64,000 nt of DNA. Origin: an uncultured Ectothiorhodospiraceae bacterium. Its GTDB lineage: Bacteria; Pseudomonadota; Gammaproteobacteria; CAMYNG01. The stretch covers positions 38,140-102,139 of the forward strand of contig CAMYNG010000004.1 of assembly GCA_947259765.1 (NCBI GenBank). Direction: 5' to 3'. How positions within the stretch are numbered: position 1 is the first letter of the stretch; each line of letters starts with the position of its first letter. A program made the translations under genes and the position numbers. This document shows, one piece after another, positions 8,285 through 18,528 of this stretch. The notes under the pieces are model-generated. The model made no database searches, was not told the origin of the DNA, and saw only the letters and a list, made by a program, of their open reading frames with translations.

Positions 8285-8689
8285 ATGAATATGCATGCTA
8301 TAGAAAAGGAAATCGAAGCGGCGGATCGCGCGATCAACGAAAGTGATTTTGAAGTCGTATCAAATTCTTATGCTCAGGATGCGACACTTGTCGTCAGGCC
8401 GGGGTTGCTTGCAAATGGGCGACAAGAAATCCGGGAGGCCTATCAAAGGATATCTGACTACTTTAATGGTAGCCTGGAAGTATCACAAGGAGATGTACTC
8501 GTTGTTGAAGCGGGGGACACTGCCTTGGTTTTGGCAAAGACCTTTGTAAAATCTCCTAAAAAGCTTGATTCCGAATACCCTTCGGAGCGCGATGCTATTT
8601 ACGTCTATAGGAAAGAGGAAAATGGACGATGGTTGTGCGCAATCGATAATTCTTATGGCCTGGAGTTGCTCAGACAGCTCGATACCTGA
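8285..8689 (+). CDS. NTF2-like/DUF4440 family protein
   Basis: IEKEIEAADRAINESDFEVVSNSYAQDATLVVRPGLLANGRQEIREAYQRI... fold pattern; RBS aaaggagg upstream. Confidence 0.75.
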   Translation: MNMHAIEKEIEAADRAINESDFEVVSNSYAQDATLVVRPGLLANGRQEIREAYQRISDYFNGSLEVSQGDVLVVEAGDTALVLAKTFVKSPKKLDSEYPSERDAIYVYRKEENGRWLCAIDNSYGLELLRQLDT

Positions 8690-8766
8690 CTAACACTACA
8701 GCTGGCCGTCGACCAACGGCTTTTTGTTTTGCGTTGCGCTAGGGTCGCGGCCAGCTGGTGTCGAAC
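8688..8766 (+). other. attC-like imperfect palindrome (candidate terminal attC)
   Basis: Stem CAGCTGGCCG[T]CGACC (8699-8714) / GGTCGCGGCCAGCTG (8743-8757), 15 bp with one bulged T. Left GACTAAC (8688-8694) is a 6/7 reverse complement of GTTAGTT at 8090-8096. The distal GTTRRRY core is missing. Confidence 0.35.
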
Positions 8767-8780
8767 TATTGTCCCCCCAT

Positions 8781-9419
8781 TTAGTCGCCTCGCCGATAGA
8801 CCGTGTGCGTCAACGACCTCGCCAGGGTTTTCGCCTCCTTCTCCATCACCTCGGTAATGGGCTGCGTGACCGCATCCCGAGCCAGGGTAAGCAGATGGGG
8901 GATGCGTACAGAGCGGCTTAGCATGCGTGTTTCCATGGCATAGAGATTAAGTATTTCATTTAACAAGTCCTGGAACTGCGCCTCGCTATAGAGTTCGCTC
9001 ACTGCAGAGCGAAACGAGCTTGCGTCCGGCCATTGGGTAAGTATGCGGTAGCTGGTTTGTAATAGAACTTCTATGCGTTGTTGCCGATAGTGTTCTATAT
9101 CCTGATATTGTATCTGGATATCGATAGGGAATACCGCTGCTTTGCGCACAAAGGCTTCGTCGACTTCCCGTGCGTCCTGCAGCAGGGCGGCCACATGAAC
9201 AGAGTCCGGCCTGGCCCCTGATTGATGCAAGCTGGCCGCTTTGGTGATGACCATGCGGTCTTTCTCAATTTCCTTGCCGACGTTGATGTCGAGGAACGAC
9301 TGAAAGGCGGGTAGTGCTAGCCTGAACAGGGTGTATCCTTTAAGACCTTCCACAGTGCGCTGGCTGAAGGTCTCCATCATAACGCGGTTCATGGTACAAA
9401 GTAGTTTTGCCCTGTTCAT
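8781..9419 (-). CDS. Hypothetical protein, predicted soluble
   Basis: 212 aa ORF with charged helical content; co-directional with the downstream-numbered methyltransferase. Confidence 0.6.
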   Translation of the reverse strand: MNRAKLLCTMNRVMMETFSQRTVEGLKGYTLFRLALPAFQSFLDINVGKEIEKDRMVITKAASLHQSGARPDSVHVAALLQDAREVDEAFVRKAAVFPIDIQIQYQDIEHYRQQRIEVLLQTSYRILTQWPDASSFRSAVSELYSEAQFQDLLNEILNLYAMETRMLSRSVRIPHLLTLARDAVTQPITEVMEKEAKTLARSLTHTVYRRGD

Positions 9420-9449
9420 AGCGCCGGGTTTATAGTCTCCGGCCGGTGA

Positions 9450-10223
9450 CTAAGCGTCGCGAGGCTTCATCGCCTTGTGATAGCCAATCATGCCGCTTAG
9501 CAACGTTCGACTTGAGATGTCTTCGAATTCCACATCACGGAGCAGGTCCGAGAATTCGTCTGCAGAATAGAACATACGCAGTGCGCTAATAAAATACTCC
9601 TTACAGCCGTGGGCTGAAGACGAGCTACGAAATACCAGGGCGGTAAAGTTCAGACAAAAACGCAGATAGGCATAGTAGCTTTGCTCCACAAATTTATTGG
9701 CCGGGCGCAGCATATCGCAGTGATAGAAGTGGCCGCCTGGCTTCAGCACGCGCCGTATTTCCTGACACACATCCATGATGCGCAAATGCCGAGAGGCGTA
9801 TTGGAGGGTAATAACGTCGAAGTGATTGTCGGGGAAAGGTAACACGTGGACATCACCTATAGTGCTATCGATATGCATACCGCGTTTGCGCGCGGATTTC
9901 TGTCCGACGGCCTGCATGGCCTTGCTGCGGTCCATCGCATGAACCTGCAGTCCCGGCTGTTTATCCAGTAGTGCGATGCCAATGGCGTTGGTTCCGGCAC
10001 AAACGTCGAGCACTTTCTGTCCACTTTGAACGTCGATACTGGCGATAAAACGATTGCGAAACCAGTTCCAAAGACCCAGGCTGGCCACATGGTTGGCGCG
10101 GTCGTAATATCGGGCGACATCCGCAAAGACATCATCCAGCTCTTCCACCCAAACCTGCTTGAATTGCTCCTCCCGGTTTTCCTCTCTTGCGGAAAATGGG
10201 ATAGCGCGTTCACCGTTGGCCAT
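9450..10223 (-). CDS. Class I SAM-dependent methyltransferase (UbiE-like)
   Basis: SGQKVLDVCAGTNAIGIALL motif I; FPDNHFDVITLQYASRHL; EIRRVLKPGGHFYHCD. Confidence 0.85.
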   Translation of the reverse strand: MANGERAIPFSAREENREEQFKQVWVEELDDVFADVARYYDRANHVASLGLWNWFRNRFIASIDVQSGQKVLDVCAGTNAIGIALLDKQPGLQVHAMDRSKAMQAVGQKSARKRGMHIDSTIGDVHVLPFPDNHFDVITLQYASRHLRIMDVCQEIRRVLKPGGHFYHCDMLRPANKFVEQSYYAYLRFCLNFTALVFRSSSSAHGCKEYFISALRMFYSADEFSDLLRDVEFEDISSRTLLSGMIGYHKAMKPRDA

Positions 10224-10381
10224 GTTGTCTCCTTGTTGTTGTTTTGTGTTGTTTTAAATATAGCAGTGATGGCCCAGTTTTAACGAGAAATATTGGGGCT
10301 GGATCAAAGTTTACGCTATTATTAAACGACAGTTGTATGCTGACTCCACCATGTAATCTAGTCTATGGTTACGGGGTAGAA

Positions 10382-10846
10382 ATGAAAATCGCTATTACAC
10401 CAAAAAACGCCATGCCAGATTTCGTGTTGGACCCAAAATTATTGGAGGATTGCCATACGCTCGGGTCCTTCGATAACAGTATTCTGTTGTTGATGCGCAA
10501 CGCATTGTTCCCCTGGTTTGTGCTGGTTCCGCAAGCAAAGGAAATCGAATTTTATAGGTTGGATCTTGAATTGCAGCTGGAAATTTTAGGCCAGATCAAT
10601 TTTCTATCGCAGTTTATTGATGAAAATTACAGTATTGATAAGATTAACATCGGCGCAATTGGTAATATCGTTTCACAGCTGCACGTTCATGTCGTGGGCA
10701 GAAGAAAAACCGATGTGTGTTGGCCGGGTGTTGTTTGGGGCACTACGGAATGTGAGCCCTACGAACCGGAACAAGTCGAACTTATTCGGGAAAAGCTGGT
10801 TATCTCTTCCGGTGGTCCGTTTCTTGCTCATGATGTTTGCGTTTAA
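10382..10846 (+). CDS. HIT family protein
   Basis: QLHVHVVGR HIT motif; ATG at 10382 in frame with the tracked ORF. Confidence 0.82.
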   Translation: MKIAITPKNAMPDFVLDPKLLEDCHTLGSFDNSILLLMRNALFPWFVLVPQAKEIEFYRLDLELQLEILGQINFLSQFIDENYSIDKINIGAIGNIVSQLHVHVVGRRKTDVCWPGVVWGTTECEPYEPEQVELIREKLVISSGGPFLAHDVCV

Positions 10847-10861
10847 AAGGAGAAAACCGCA

Positions 10862-11263
10862 GTGGCGAATGACAATTCCAGTATAATTTCTCATGTTTCA
10901 ATTGGTACGAACGACTTTGAGGGCGCTGTAGCCTTTTACGATAGTGTACTGTCAACACTGGGTTGTAAAGAGATCATGAAATATCCAGGCGCCGTGGCAT
11001 ATGGACGCGAGTACCCGGAGTTTTGGGTGCAAACACCCATTGACGGGAATCCGGCATCGGTTGGTAACGGCTCCCATATCGGTTTCATCGCCGATTCCAA
11101 GGAAGCGGTGCACGCGTTTCACAAAGCGGCGCTGGACGCGGGGGGAGTTGACGATGGCGCCCCTGGGCCGCGCCCTGATTACGGTGATGCTTATTACGGG
11201 TGTTTTATTCGTGATCTGGACGGGAACAAAATAGAAGCAACATACTGGAATGAAGTACTCTAA
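10862..11263 (+). CDS. VOC (glyoxalase/dioxygenase superfamily) protein
   Basis: HVSIGTNDFEGAVAFYDSVLSTLGC...HIGFIADSKEAVHAFHKAALDAGG...YYGCFIRDLDGNKIEATYWN. Confidence 0.87.
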   Translation: MANDNSSIISHVSIGTNDFEGAVAFYDSVLSTLGCKEIMKYPGAVAYGREYPEFWVQTPIDGNPASVGNGSHIGFIADSKEAVHAFHKAALDAGGVDDGAPGPRPDYGDAYYGCFIRDLDGNKIEATYWNEVL

Positions 11264-11321
11264 ACAGGAGAGCTGTCGCCCGGACAAATGGTTGTCAAAC
11301 AAAGCAGAGCCAAAATCGGAA

Positions 11322-13247
11322 CTAATTACTCAGCAACCTCGATTCGCTATTTGAATCCGACCAGTTTGACCACCACCGGGTAAACTCTGCGGCGTCAATG
11401 GGACGGCAAATATGGTAGCCCTGAGCGTAGTCGCAAGCAAAATTTTGCAACATATCCAGGCTTTGACTGTCCTCGATACCTTCCGCGGTGGCTAGCAAAT
11501 TTAAACTGTGGGCAAGGTCAATTGTTGATTTAACTATAGCCTGGTCGTCCGAATCATTAACCATATTCAACACGAACGAGCGATCAATTTTAAGCTCTTT
11601 TATTGCCAGCCGTTTAACGTATGATAATGACGAATAGCCAGTTCCGAAATCATCGACCGCGATTTTTGCTCCCCACAGGCTTATATCGTGGATCACGCGT
11701 TTCGCCTGTTCTGGATCAAACATAATACTGCTTTCCGTAATTTCAAATAGCAACCAGTCTGGATCTATTTTCCAGTATTCCGCCAGCTTTTGAAGTTGCT
11801 CCGGAAAAGTCGCGTTTTGCAAGTTCTTTGCGGAAATGTTGATTGCCACTTGCAGGTTGAGTCCACTTTTTTTCCAGGTGCTCAATTGTTCCATGGCCAA
11901 TTCCAGAACGAGATCGGTGAGAGCGTTTATCATTCCCGCTTGCTCTGCAATGGTTATGAACGTAACGGGTGAAATGTACCCATATTGGGGATGTTCCCAA
12001 CGGGCGAGCGCCTCGACGCCGATGACTTTGTTCGTTTGAAGTTCTATTTTCGGTTGGTAGTGCAGGGTCAGTAATTTCTGATCAATGGCCTGGCGTAACT
12101 CGGCCGCTAAAGCGAGACGACCGGGAGCCGTATCGTCATGTTCGGTCTGATACCAACAAAAATCCTGACCGCTTCGTTTCGCCTGATACATGGCGATATC
12201 GGCATGTCGAAGCAACTGCGAAGGTGAATCTCCATGATCGGGAAATTGTGACACGCCAATGCTGCCAGATATATTGAGATGGTATTCATTTACCATAACG
12301 TGTGGCTTAAGAACCTCGGTTATGGCTTCGGCAAGTTCACAGGCCCGTTGGCTAGAGGAATGATCTAAAACTACGACGTACTCGTCGCCACCGAGTCGGG
12401 CGAGAAATCCGTCTTCCGGTAACGACTCCAGCAGCCGTTGGCTAATCTGTACCAGTACTTCATCACCCATGTGATGTCCAAGGGTGTCATTAATCTCTTT
12501 GAAACGATCCAGATCCACAAGCAAGACGCCAACGTTCTCGCTACTCGTTCGCGCTGCATTGACGGTATTGGACAATTCTTGCAGAAAGTACGTCCGATTT
12601 GGCAGGCTGGTTAACTCGTCATGCAGGGCCTGGTAGCGAACCGTTTCACTTAGTTTTTTGAGTTCCGCAAAGGCGCGGTCCTTGTTTTCCACTTCTTGTT
12701 GTAACGCCGAACGTGACTGATTCAGGGAGTTCATCGTCCGCTGGAGTGCGGCAAAGGGCAAAACGCGGAGCACAACATTGACAATAATGCCCAGCATGAG
12801 TGAGCCGAGAAATACCAGAAACGACGTGATTAAAAGCGGACGCAGGCTGAGCTGTGCTTCGATCCAGCCCACCGTTCTGGAGCCGTCTGAAAGTTCGGAG
12901 CGACGTGTCTTTACGGGTTCCGCCTGAGATTCGCTAATTGTAACCAACTCTAGACCATCGTTAGTTACGATGGTTAAGTTGACTAAGCGGTCACGTTGGT
13001 GAGCAGCCTCCAGAAAATCCACCAGACGGGGTTCTTGCAGTTCCCAGGTGTCCGGATGGACAAAAATAATTTTTGAAATACTTTCGGCGGCGTGATCGGC
13101 TTGCGCCAAAAGTCGTTGGTCTTCGTATTGAGACGCGACCCAATAATAGCCAAAAGGGATCCCAATAGAAATTGTCGCGGCAATGACGATTGCTGTCAGG
13201 CTCGTAATTCGTGCCAATTTCTGCTGCGAGTACGATAGGTCTCCCAT
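11322..13247 (-). CDS. Membrane GGDEF-EAL protein (c-di-GMP metabolism)
   Basis: Two N-terminal TMs around a periplasmic segment; RLGGDEYVVVL (GGDEF variant); GVEALARW, EITESS, DDFGTGYSSL, KIDRSFV, AEGIE (EAL catalytic motifs). Confidence 0.92.
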   Translation of the reverse strand: MGDLSYSQQKLARITSLTAIVIAATISIGIPFGYYWVASQYEDQRLLAQADHAAESISKIIFVHPDTWELQEPRLVDFLEAAHQRDRLVNLTIVTNDGLELVTISESQAEPVKTRRSELSDGSRTVGWIEAQLSLRPLLITSFLVFLGSLMLGIIVNVVLRVLPFAALQRTMNSLNQSRSALQQEVENKDRAFAELKKLSETVRYQALHDELTSLPNRTYFLQELSNTVNAARTSSENVGVLLVDLDRFKEINDTLGHHMGDEVLVQISQRLLESLPEDGFLARLGGDEYVVVLDHSSSQRACELAEAITEVLKPHVMVNEYHLNISGSIGVSQFPDHGDSPSQLLRHADIAMYQAKRSGQDFCWYQTEHDDTAPGRLALAAELRQAIDQKLLTLHYQPKIELQTNKVIGVEALARWEHPQYGYISPVTFITIAEQAGMINALTDLVLELAMEQLSTWKKSGLNLQVAINISAKNLQNATFPEQLQKLAEYWKIDPDWLLFEITESSIMFDPEQAKRVIHDISLWGAKIAVDDFGTGYSSLSYVKRLAIKELKIDRSFVLNMVNDSDDQAIVKSTIDLAHSLNLLATAEGIEDSQSLDMLQNFACDYAQGYHICRPIDAAEFTRWWSNWSDSNSESRLLSN

Positions 13248-13251
13248 TTAT

Positions 13252-14142
13252 CTAGAACTCGAGAGTAACGTGGCCGGTTTGAGACAAGATCGCTTTTCCT
13301 TCCGGTGATTTTAGGAAGTCTAAAAACGGTCGAACTTGACCCGACCTTGAGGAGTTCACGATTAAATACAGTGGCTTGAAAATTCGGTAAGTTCCGTCGG
13401 CGGTGTTTTCAATCGTTGGTGCTATATTGTCCAGGACCAATGGCTTCAGCGGGCGTTTTTCGGCTTTGATCAGGGTTAATGTGGTGGTGCCAAAAGCGCC
13501 CGGAACCTTGGCAAGCATATCGGCAGCGTCTTGATCTGTTGCAGCTGTAGGGATCCCACGCCGTTTTCGAGCGGCGGCTAATGCAGGTTTGAGATCGGGG
13601 AAATATTTTCCAAGCAGCAGGGTGTCCGAATCCGAAGCGGGGCGGAGTATGGGCCGGGCAATTTCTCCACTAGGCCAGCGAATGTGTTCGCCCGAATACA
13701 TGTCTTTAAGTTGGGTTTGGGTCACTGCATGCACCGGGCTTGACTCCGCAACCGCAAACACCAACGGTGTGTTGGCGTAGTGAATGGCGACAAGCTCAGG
13801 AGATTTTTCTGATTGCTTAAGGGGCCGTGAGGTGAGTCCTATGTCTAGTTTGCCTGCCTGCACTGCCCGCACCCCTCCACCGCTTCCGAGACTGGGTAGT
13901 ACTTTGCAATTCGTTTCCGGATGAGCTTTGAACAAAGCCTGGCAAAGAATTTTCATCGTGGCCAAATCTGTGCCACTTCCGCCAATGCGCAGCACGGTTC
14001 CGGCCGCCGAATTTTCTACTCCCAGCCAGAAAGAGGCCAAAAACAGGAAAACCGACCCTACTACAAGACTAACAGTGTTTTGCCGCATAACTTGCATAAC
14101 ATAATGAAAATAGTTGTTTTTTTGTGCTTGACGACGTTGCAC
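13252..14142 (-). CDS. PstS-like (phosphate-type) periplasmic substrate-binding protein
   Basis: LRIGGSGTDLATMKILCQAL...SLGSGGGVRAVQAGKLDIGLTSRPLK; signal-like N-terminus. Confidence 0.8.
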   Translation of the reverse strand: MQRRQAQKNNYFHYVMQVMRQNTVSLVVGSVFLFLASFWLGVENSAAGTVLRIGGSGTDLATMKILCQALFKAHPETNCKVLPSLGSGGGVRAVQAGKLDIGLTSRPLKQSEKSPELVAIHYANTPLVFAVAESSPVHAVTQTQLKDMYSGEHIRWPSGEIARPILRPASDSDTLLLGKYFPDLKPALAAARKRRGIPTAATDQDAADMLAKVPGAFGTTTLTLIKAEKRPLKPLVLDNIAPTIENTADGTYRIFKPLYLIVNSSRSGQVRPFLDFLKSPEGKAILSQTGHVTLEF

Positions 14143-14840
14143 AGATAACTTTCAGGTACTTTGATTCTAATAGTAATCTCGGCCGCTAACTGGAATCACT
14201 TTAAAATCTACGTTTGTTACCAGGTTTACTTTTCGATTCGGAGTTTCATCGGTTAGCGTGGGGTGGCGACGCCGGTAGGTTTCCTCCGTATGCTATTTCA
14301 AGTTCTGTTGATAAAACGGCCGACGAGCACAATTTTATAATTACCGAAAATTTGTAAGGTTTTGCATGTATGTCAGAATAGGTGCGCATTAAACACGTGA
14401 AAAAGCACAGAAGTTTCGTCACGTGGACCGAATTAAAAACTTTCAGATAGAACCGAATCCTCGCAATGCATCTGAACTCTGCTCTGGGCGAAAAACCGGG
14501 TGCGTCACTCCTTAAAGATAGCAGGGTTAAACCCTGAGACAACTCAGCTACTTTTTTCCAAAATGTTTGAGTAACACATTCCTGACATTTGTACATTTGC
14601 TTGTTGAATGCTGTAACGGTTTAGTTTTTAAAACTAAAGTGATGACAAAGGAAAGAAAAAGGTAGGCCGTACCGATGGGTATACAACCTGAAAAATCCGG
14701 AAATTGTGCATTTTAACAAACGCAGGTGCCCCGCTCATTTTGACGACGACGACTAATGTCGCCTGGCTACGTTGGGGAGGGGCCCGTTTTCTATTACTGA
14801 ACAACTCTGCTAATATGCGCGCCTTTTTGCGTCATGCTAA

Positions 14841-16382
14841 ATGAGGTCCGCGATGTTCCGCCTTGGTTGCGCCAGCCGCGCCTGTTTTCAAAATGAAATC
14901 CTGTCCGGCTTGACCGTCGCCCTGGCATTGGTTCCGGAGGCTGTGGCGTTTGCTTTTGTCGCCGGGGTTGAGCCGCTCGTTGGCTTGTATGCCGCCTTTA
15001 TGGTCGGGTTACTGGCGTCAATCTTCGGCGGCCGACCGGGCATGATTTCCGGTGCCACGGGCGCTATGGCGGTGGTGATGGTTGCGCTGGTAGCAGACCA
15101 CGGCGTGGAATATCTGTTTGCTGCCGTGGTTCTGACCGGCGCAATTCAGATCGGTGCTGGGGTACTGCGACTGGGTAAATATATTCGCATGGTGCCCTAT
15201 CCGGTCATGCTCGGTTTTGTGAACGGCCTGGCGATTGTAATTTTCCTTGCTCAGCTTCAGCATTTCCAGGTTGGTAATGTTGACGGAGATACGCAGTGGC
15301 TCAGTGGTCCAGCACTCTGGATTCTGCTCGGTCTTATCACCTTAACAATGCTAATCATTCATTGGCTGCCAAAGCTGACCGGTGCGTTTCCGGCCGCATT
15401 AGCGGCGATTTTGGTGGTTACTTTGTTGGTCGTGTTTTTCGATATTCCAACAAATACAGTTGGCGATCTCGCATCGATCAAAGGCGGCCTGCCGACGTTT
15501 CATCTGCCAGTTGTTCCGTTTAGCTGGGAAACACTCAAAATAATATTACCTTATTCCTTTATATTGGCTGCAGTGGGTCTTATCGAGTCGCTACTCACTT
15601 TGAGTTTGATTGATGATGTTACGAATACGCGTGGCCGCGGCAATCGCGAGTGTGTCGGTCAGGGTATCGCCAATTCGGTAACTGGATTCTTCGGTGGCAT
15701 GGGTGGTTGTGCGATGATCGGGCAAAGCATGATCAACGTAAACTCCGGCGGCCGGCAGCGTTTGTCCGGTGTCGCTGCAGCCCTGTTCCTGTTGGCCTTC
15801 ATTCTTTTTGCTCATGACCTGATTGAATTGATCCCCATGGCCGCATTGATTGGAGTGATGTTTATGGTCGTTTTTGCGACCTTTGAATGGTCCAGTCTGC
15901 GTATCATGGGCAAGATACCGCTTACCGATGCCTTTGTTCTGATACTGGTTTCGGCTGTCACCGTAATGACTGACCTGGCCATTGCCGTGGTTGTGGGGGT
16001 AATTGTTTCAGCGCTGGCGTTCGCCTGGGAACATGCAAAGCATATAAATGCTAAGTCGTATGACGACGAGGAAGGCACGCGTGTGTATGAGCTAAACGGT
16101 CCGCTGTTTTTCGGTTCCGTTAAGAATTTTCTTGAACTTTTTGATCCCGCCACTGACCCGGACGAGGTGATCATCGAGTTTCAAAATTCCCGTGTTGTCG
16201 ATCATTCCGCCATCGAAGCAATCGATAATCTCGCAGATAAATACCTCAAAGCCGGTAAAAAACTCCATCTACGACATTTGAGTCAGGACTGCCGGCAGCT
16301 ATTGAAAAAAGCCGGTGATCTTGTCGAGGTTAATGTGATGGAAGATCCGCGTTACCATATTGCAGATGACAAGCTTGCATAA
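14841..16382 (+). CDS. SulP family inorganic anion transporter with C-terminal STAS domain
   Basis: [61 protein letters not shown]-terminal [33 protein letters not shown]. Confidence 0.93.
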   Translation: MRSAMFRLGCASRACFQNEILSGLTVALALVPEAVAFAFVAGVEPLVGLYAAFMVGLLASIFGGRPGMISGATGAMAVVMVALVADHGVEYLFAAVVLTGAIQIGAGVLRLGKYIRMVPYPVMLGFVNGLAIVIFLAQLQHFQVGNVDGDTQWLSGPALWILLGLITLTMLIIHWLPKLTGAFPAALAAILVVTLLVVFFDIPTNTVGDLASIKGGLPTFHLPVVPFSWETLKIILPYSFILAAVGLIESLLTLSLIDDVTNTRGRGNRECVGQGIANSVTGFFGGMGGCAMIGQSMINVNSGGRQRLSGVAAALFLLAFILFAHDLIELIPMAALIGVMFMVVFATFEWSSLRIMGKIPLTDAFVLILVSAVTVMTDLAIAVVVGVIVSALAFAWEHAKHINAKSYDDEEGTRVYELNGPLFFGSVKNFLELFDPATDPDEVIIEFQNSRVVDHSAIEAIDNLADKYLKAGKKLHLRHLSQDCRQLLKKAGDLVEVNVMEDPRYHIADDKLA

Positions 16383-16428
16383 AAGAATGGGGTAACGGAG
16401 TTTTCGTTTTTCTATTGGTATATGAAAA

Positions 16429-16854
16429 GTGTCGATGAAAATAAAAATTGCAAAAACTGATGCCGATATTTTGTCCTGTTGTTCCGTTATGCGTGAGCTG
16501 CGGCCGCATATCAATGAAAATGAATTTTTGCTGCGGGTGAGGCGTCAGGAAGAGGCCGGCTATCGCATTGTGTGTGCGCAAGACGACCAAAATGTGGTAA
16601 CAGTTGCTGGAACTCGAATTTTGGAAACGCTTGCATGGGGGCGAGTTCTTTATGTCGATGATCTGATAACGGCGCAAACGCGTCGGTCACAGGGCGTTGG
16701 TAAGAGCATGCTCTCTTGGCTTAAGACGTACGCAAAAAATCAAGATTGCGTACAGATTCACCTGGATTCCGGATCTCACAGAAAGGACGCGCATCGATTC
16801 TATGAACGCGAGGGCATGTCAGCGGTCGGATTTCATTTTTCAGAGAATTTGTAA
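16429..16854 (+). CDS. GNAT family N-acetyltransferase
   Basis: VDDLITAQTRRSQGVGKSMLSWLKTYAKNQDCVQIHLDSGSHRKDAHRFYEREG. Confidence 0.87.
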   Translation: MSMKIKIAKTDADILSCCSVMRELRPHINENEFLLRVRRQEEAGYRIVCAQDDQNVVTVAGTRILETLAWGRVLYVDDLITAQTRRSQGVGKSMLSWLKTYAKNQDCVQIHLDSGSHRKDAHRFYEREGMSAVGFHFSENL

Positions 16855-16893
16855 CTTGGGAACGGTAGCGTACGCTGCGTTACGGGGAGAGTG

Positions 16894-17469
16894 TCAATCC
16901 CCGGTGGGGCTGTGTGTACCGAATTCCTCTACCGTATAGCGTTCGCAATGAAAGTCATCTGACCAGTGCTCGGGTGTCATGCCCGCCTTCATTTTTAAAT
17001 GCCGAACGAATTCCTGCTGTGTCGGTAGGCTTTCCCAAACGGAAGGCAGAAAGGTTGCGCGACGGCCCCGATCTTCAATCACCAAACCGTCAGTGCCCGG
17101 GCGCAAGGTATTGAGTAATTCGGACTCTGAACGGCATGGCATCGGCTCTGGTGGTGATAAGACTGAAATGTGAAACTCAAGTGCTGCGAATTCATCCATA
17201 CTAACTGGGGCGAAGCGGGGATCACGAAATGCGGCGGCAAAAGCGTTATGTGCCACATCCTGCACCAGCGGTTGGTACGCCTCCAACGTGCCGATACAGC
17301 CACGCAACTGCTGGTTGATTTTCAGAGTAACGAAACTGGCACCCTCCAATTGTAGGGCAGGATTAAATTCCGTGTTTTCGACAGGCGCTGGTCGGGCGTG
17401 TTGCAGGCCGTACTTAACCGAGTTAGTGGCGACCTGCAATAGAACCTGGCGGAGAGTTTCATCCAACAT
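16894..17469 (-). CDS. amrA: AmmeMemoRadiSam system protein A (AMMECR1 domain)
   Basis: FVTLKINQQLRGCIGTLEAYQPLVQDVAHNAFAAAFRDPRF...FHISVLSPPEP: AMMECR1 signature. Confidence 0.88.
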   Translation of the reverse strand: MLDETLRQVLLQVATNSVKYGLQHARPAPVENTEFNPALQLEGASFVTLKINQQLRGCIGTLEAYQPLVQDVAHNAFAAAFRDPRFAPVSMDEFAALEFHISVLSPPEPMPCRSESELLNTLRPGTDGLVIEDRGRRATFLPSVWESLPTQQEFVRHLKMKAGMTPEHWSDDFHCERYTVEEFGTHSPTGD

Positions 17470-18260
17470 CAGTGCAGCACGTAAGCACCATAACCGACAA
17501 CCTGATCACGTGGCCCCGCGGTATCGCCTGAATTGCGTAAATCAATGGTGTCGATATTAAGGCCTCTTTCTCTGGCGACGTAAATCAATCCGGCAACCGG
17601 ATTCCGGCCACAGGCATCCTCGTAGCCGATATCCTCAAGGCGAAGTTCCTCGATTGCACGCGAGGTACTTTCATCGAGACGTTGCGCCAAACTATACGGG
17701 TGGTAATGGCTGAGGTCGGAGGAAACTACAATCAGTGTTTCCGGCCCACCCCAAAGTTGCTCAAGCACCTCGCCAACCTGTGCCCCGCTGGCATTTCCGA
17801 CAACCAACGGTACCAGGGTGAAATCATCCAGCACTTCCTGCAAAAAAGGCAAATGCACTTCCAGGCTGTGTTCCTGTGCGTGCGCATTATCCAGCAGTTG
17901 CACCTGGGGCAGGGACAGGATCTCCTCAATGGCCGACCGGTCGATGGAAATGTTACCTAACGGCGTCGCAAACAGCTCAACACTGGGTGCCGCCAGCCCC
18001 TCAAATACCACACGATGTGAGGGCCCAAGTAAAACGACCCTTTTTATTTGATCATGTACGGGACGCAAGGCCGAGTATGCACTGGCTGCCACCGGTCCGG
18101 AGTAAACATAACCGGCATGGGGTGCGATGATCGCCTTGGGTGCGGGGCCCGGCGCGGGTTTTGCCTGGTCGAGAAAGTTACTGACCAGGCTTTGCAGTTC
18201 GTTGGCATCATCGGGATAGAACATCCCTGCAACCACCGGTCTGCGAATGTGTTGCTGCAT
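17469..18260 (-). CDS. amrB: AmmeMemoRadiSam system protein B (MEMO1 family)
   Basis: RRPVVAGMFYPDDANELQSLV...KAIIAPHAGYVYSGPVAASAYSAL...VVLLGPSHRV...VVSSDLSHYHPY: Memo family. Confidence 0.92.
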   Translation of the reverse strand: MQQHIRRPVVAGMFYPDDANELQSLVSNFLDQAKPAPGPAPKAIIAPHAGYVYSGPVAASAYSALRPVHDQIKRVVLLGPSHRVVFEGLAAPSVELFATPLGNISIDRSAIEEILSLPQVQLLDNAHAQEHSLEVHLPFLQEVLDDFTLVPLVVGNASGAQVGEVLEQLWGGPETLIVVSSDLSHYHPYSLAQRLDESTSRAIEELRLEDIGYEDACGRNPVAGLIYVARERGLNIDTIDLRNSGDTAGPRDQVVGYGAYVLH

Positions 18261-18528
18261 GGCAACGGTCCTCCCTTAATGGGTACTGCATTTCACGATA
18301 AGGGTGACTGCGGTCGATTTCAAGATTTTCCGCTCACAATGCACGCTTTCCTTGATAACGATCAGTTTCGTTGCCATATATAAAAAGAGAGGTTTTAAGT
18401 GTGCTATTGCGGTGGAGACCAGGATCTAGTGGATTTTTAGTTTTACCGGACTTCGGCCTGCGCCGGAGTAAGGGAAGTGAAATTAATTAACGGTTACTCG
18501 TAAGCATCAGAACTTTGGAAGATTTGTC

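Noticed and set aside
14246-14596. 116 aa minus ORF upstream of the SulP gene
   Set aside because: Composition looks random and it lies in an intergenic gap; checked for riboswitch-like patterns and none was convincing.
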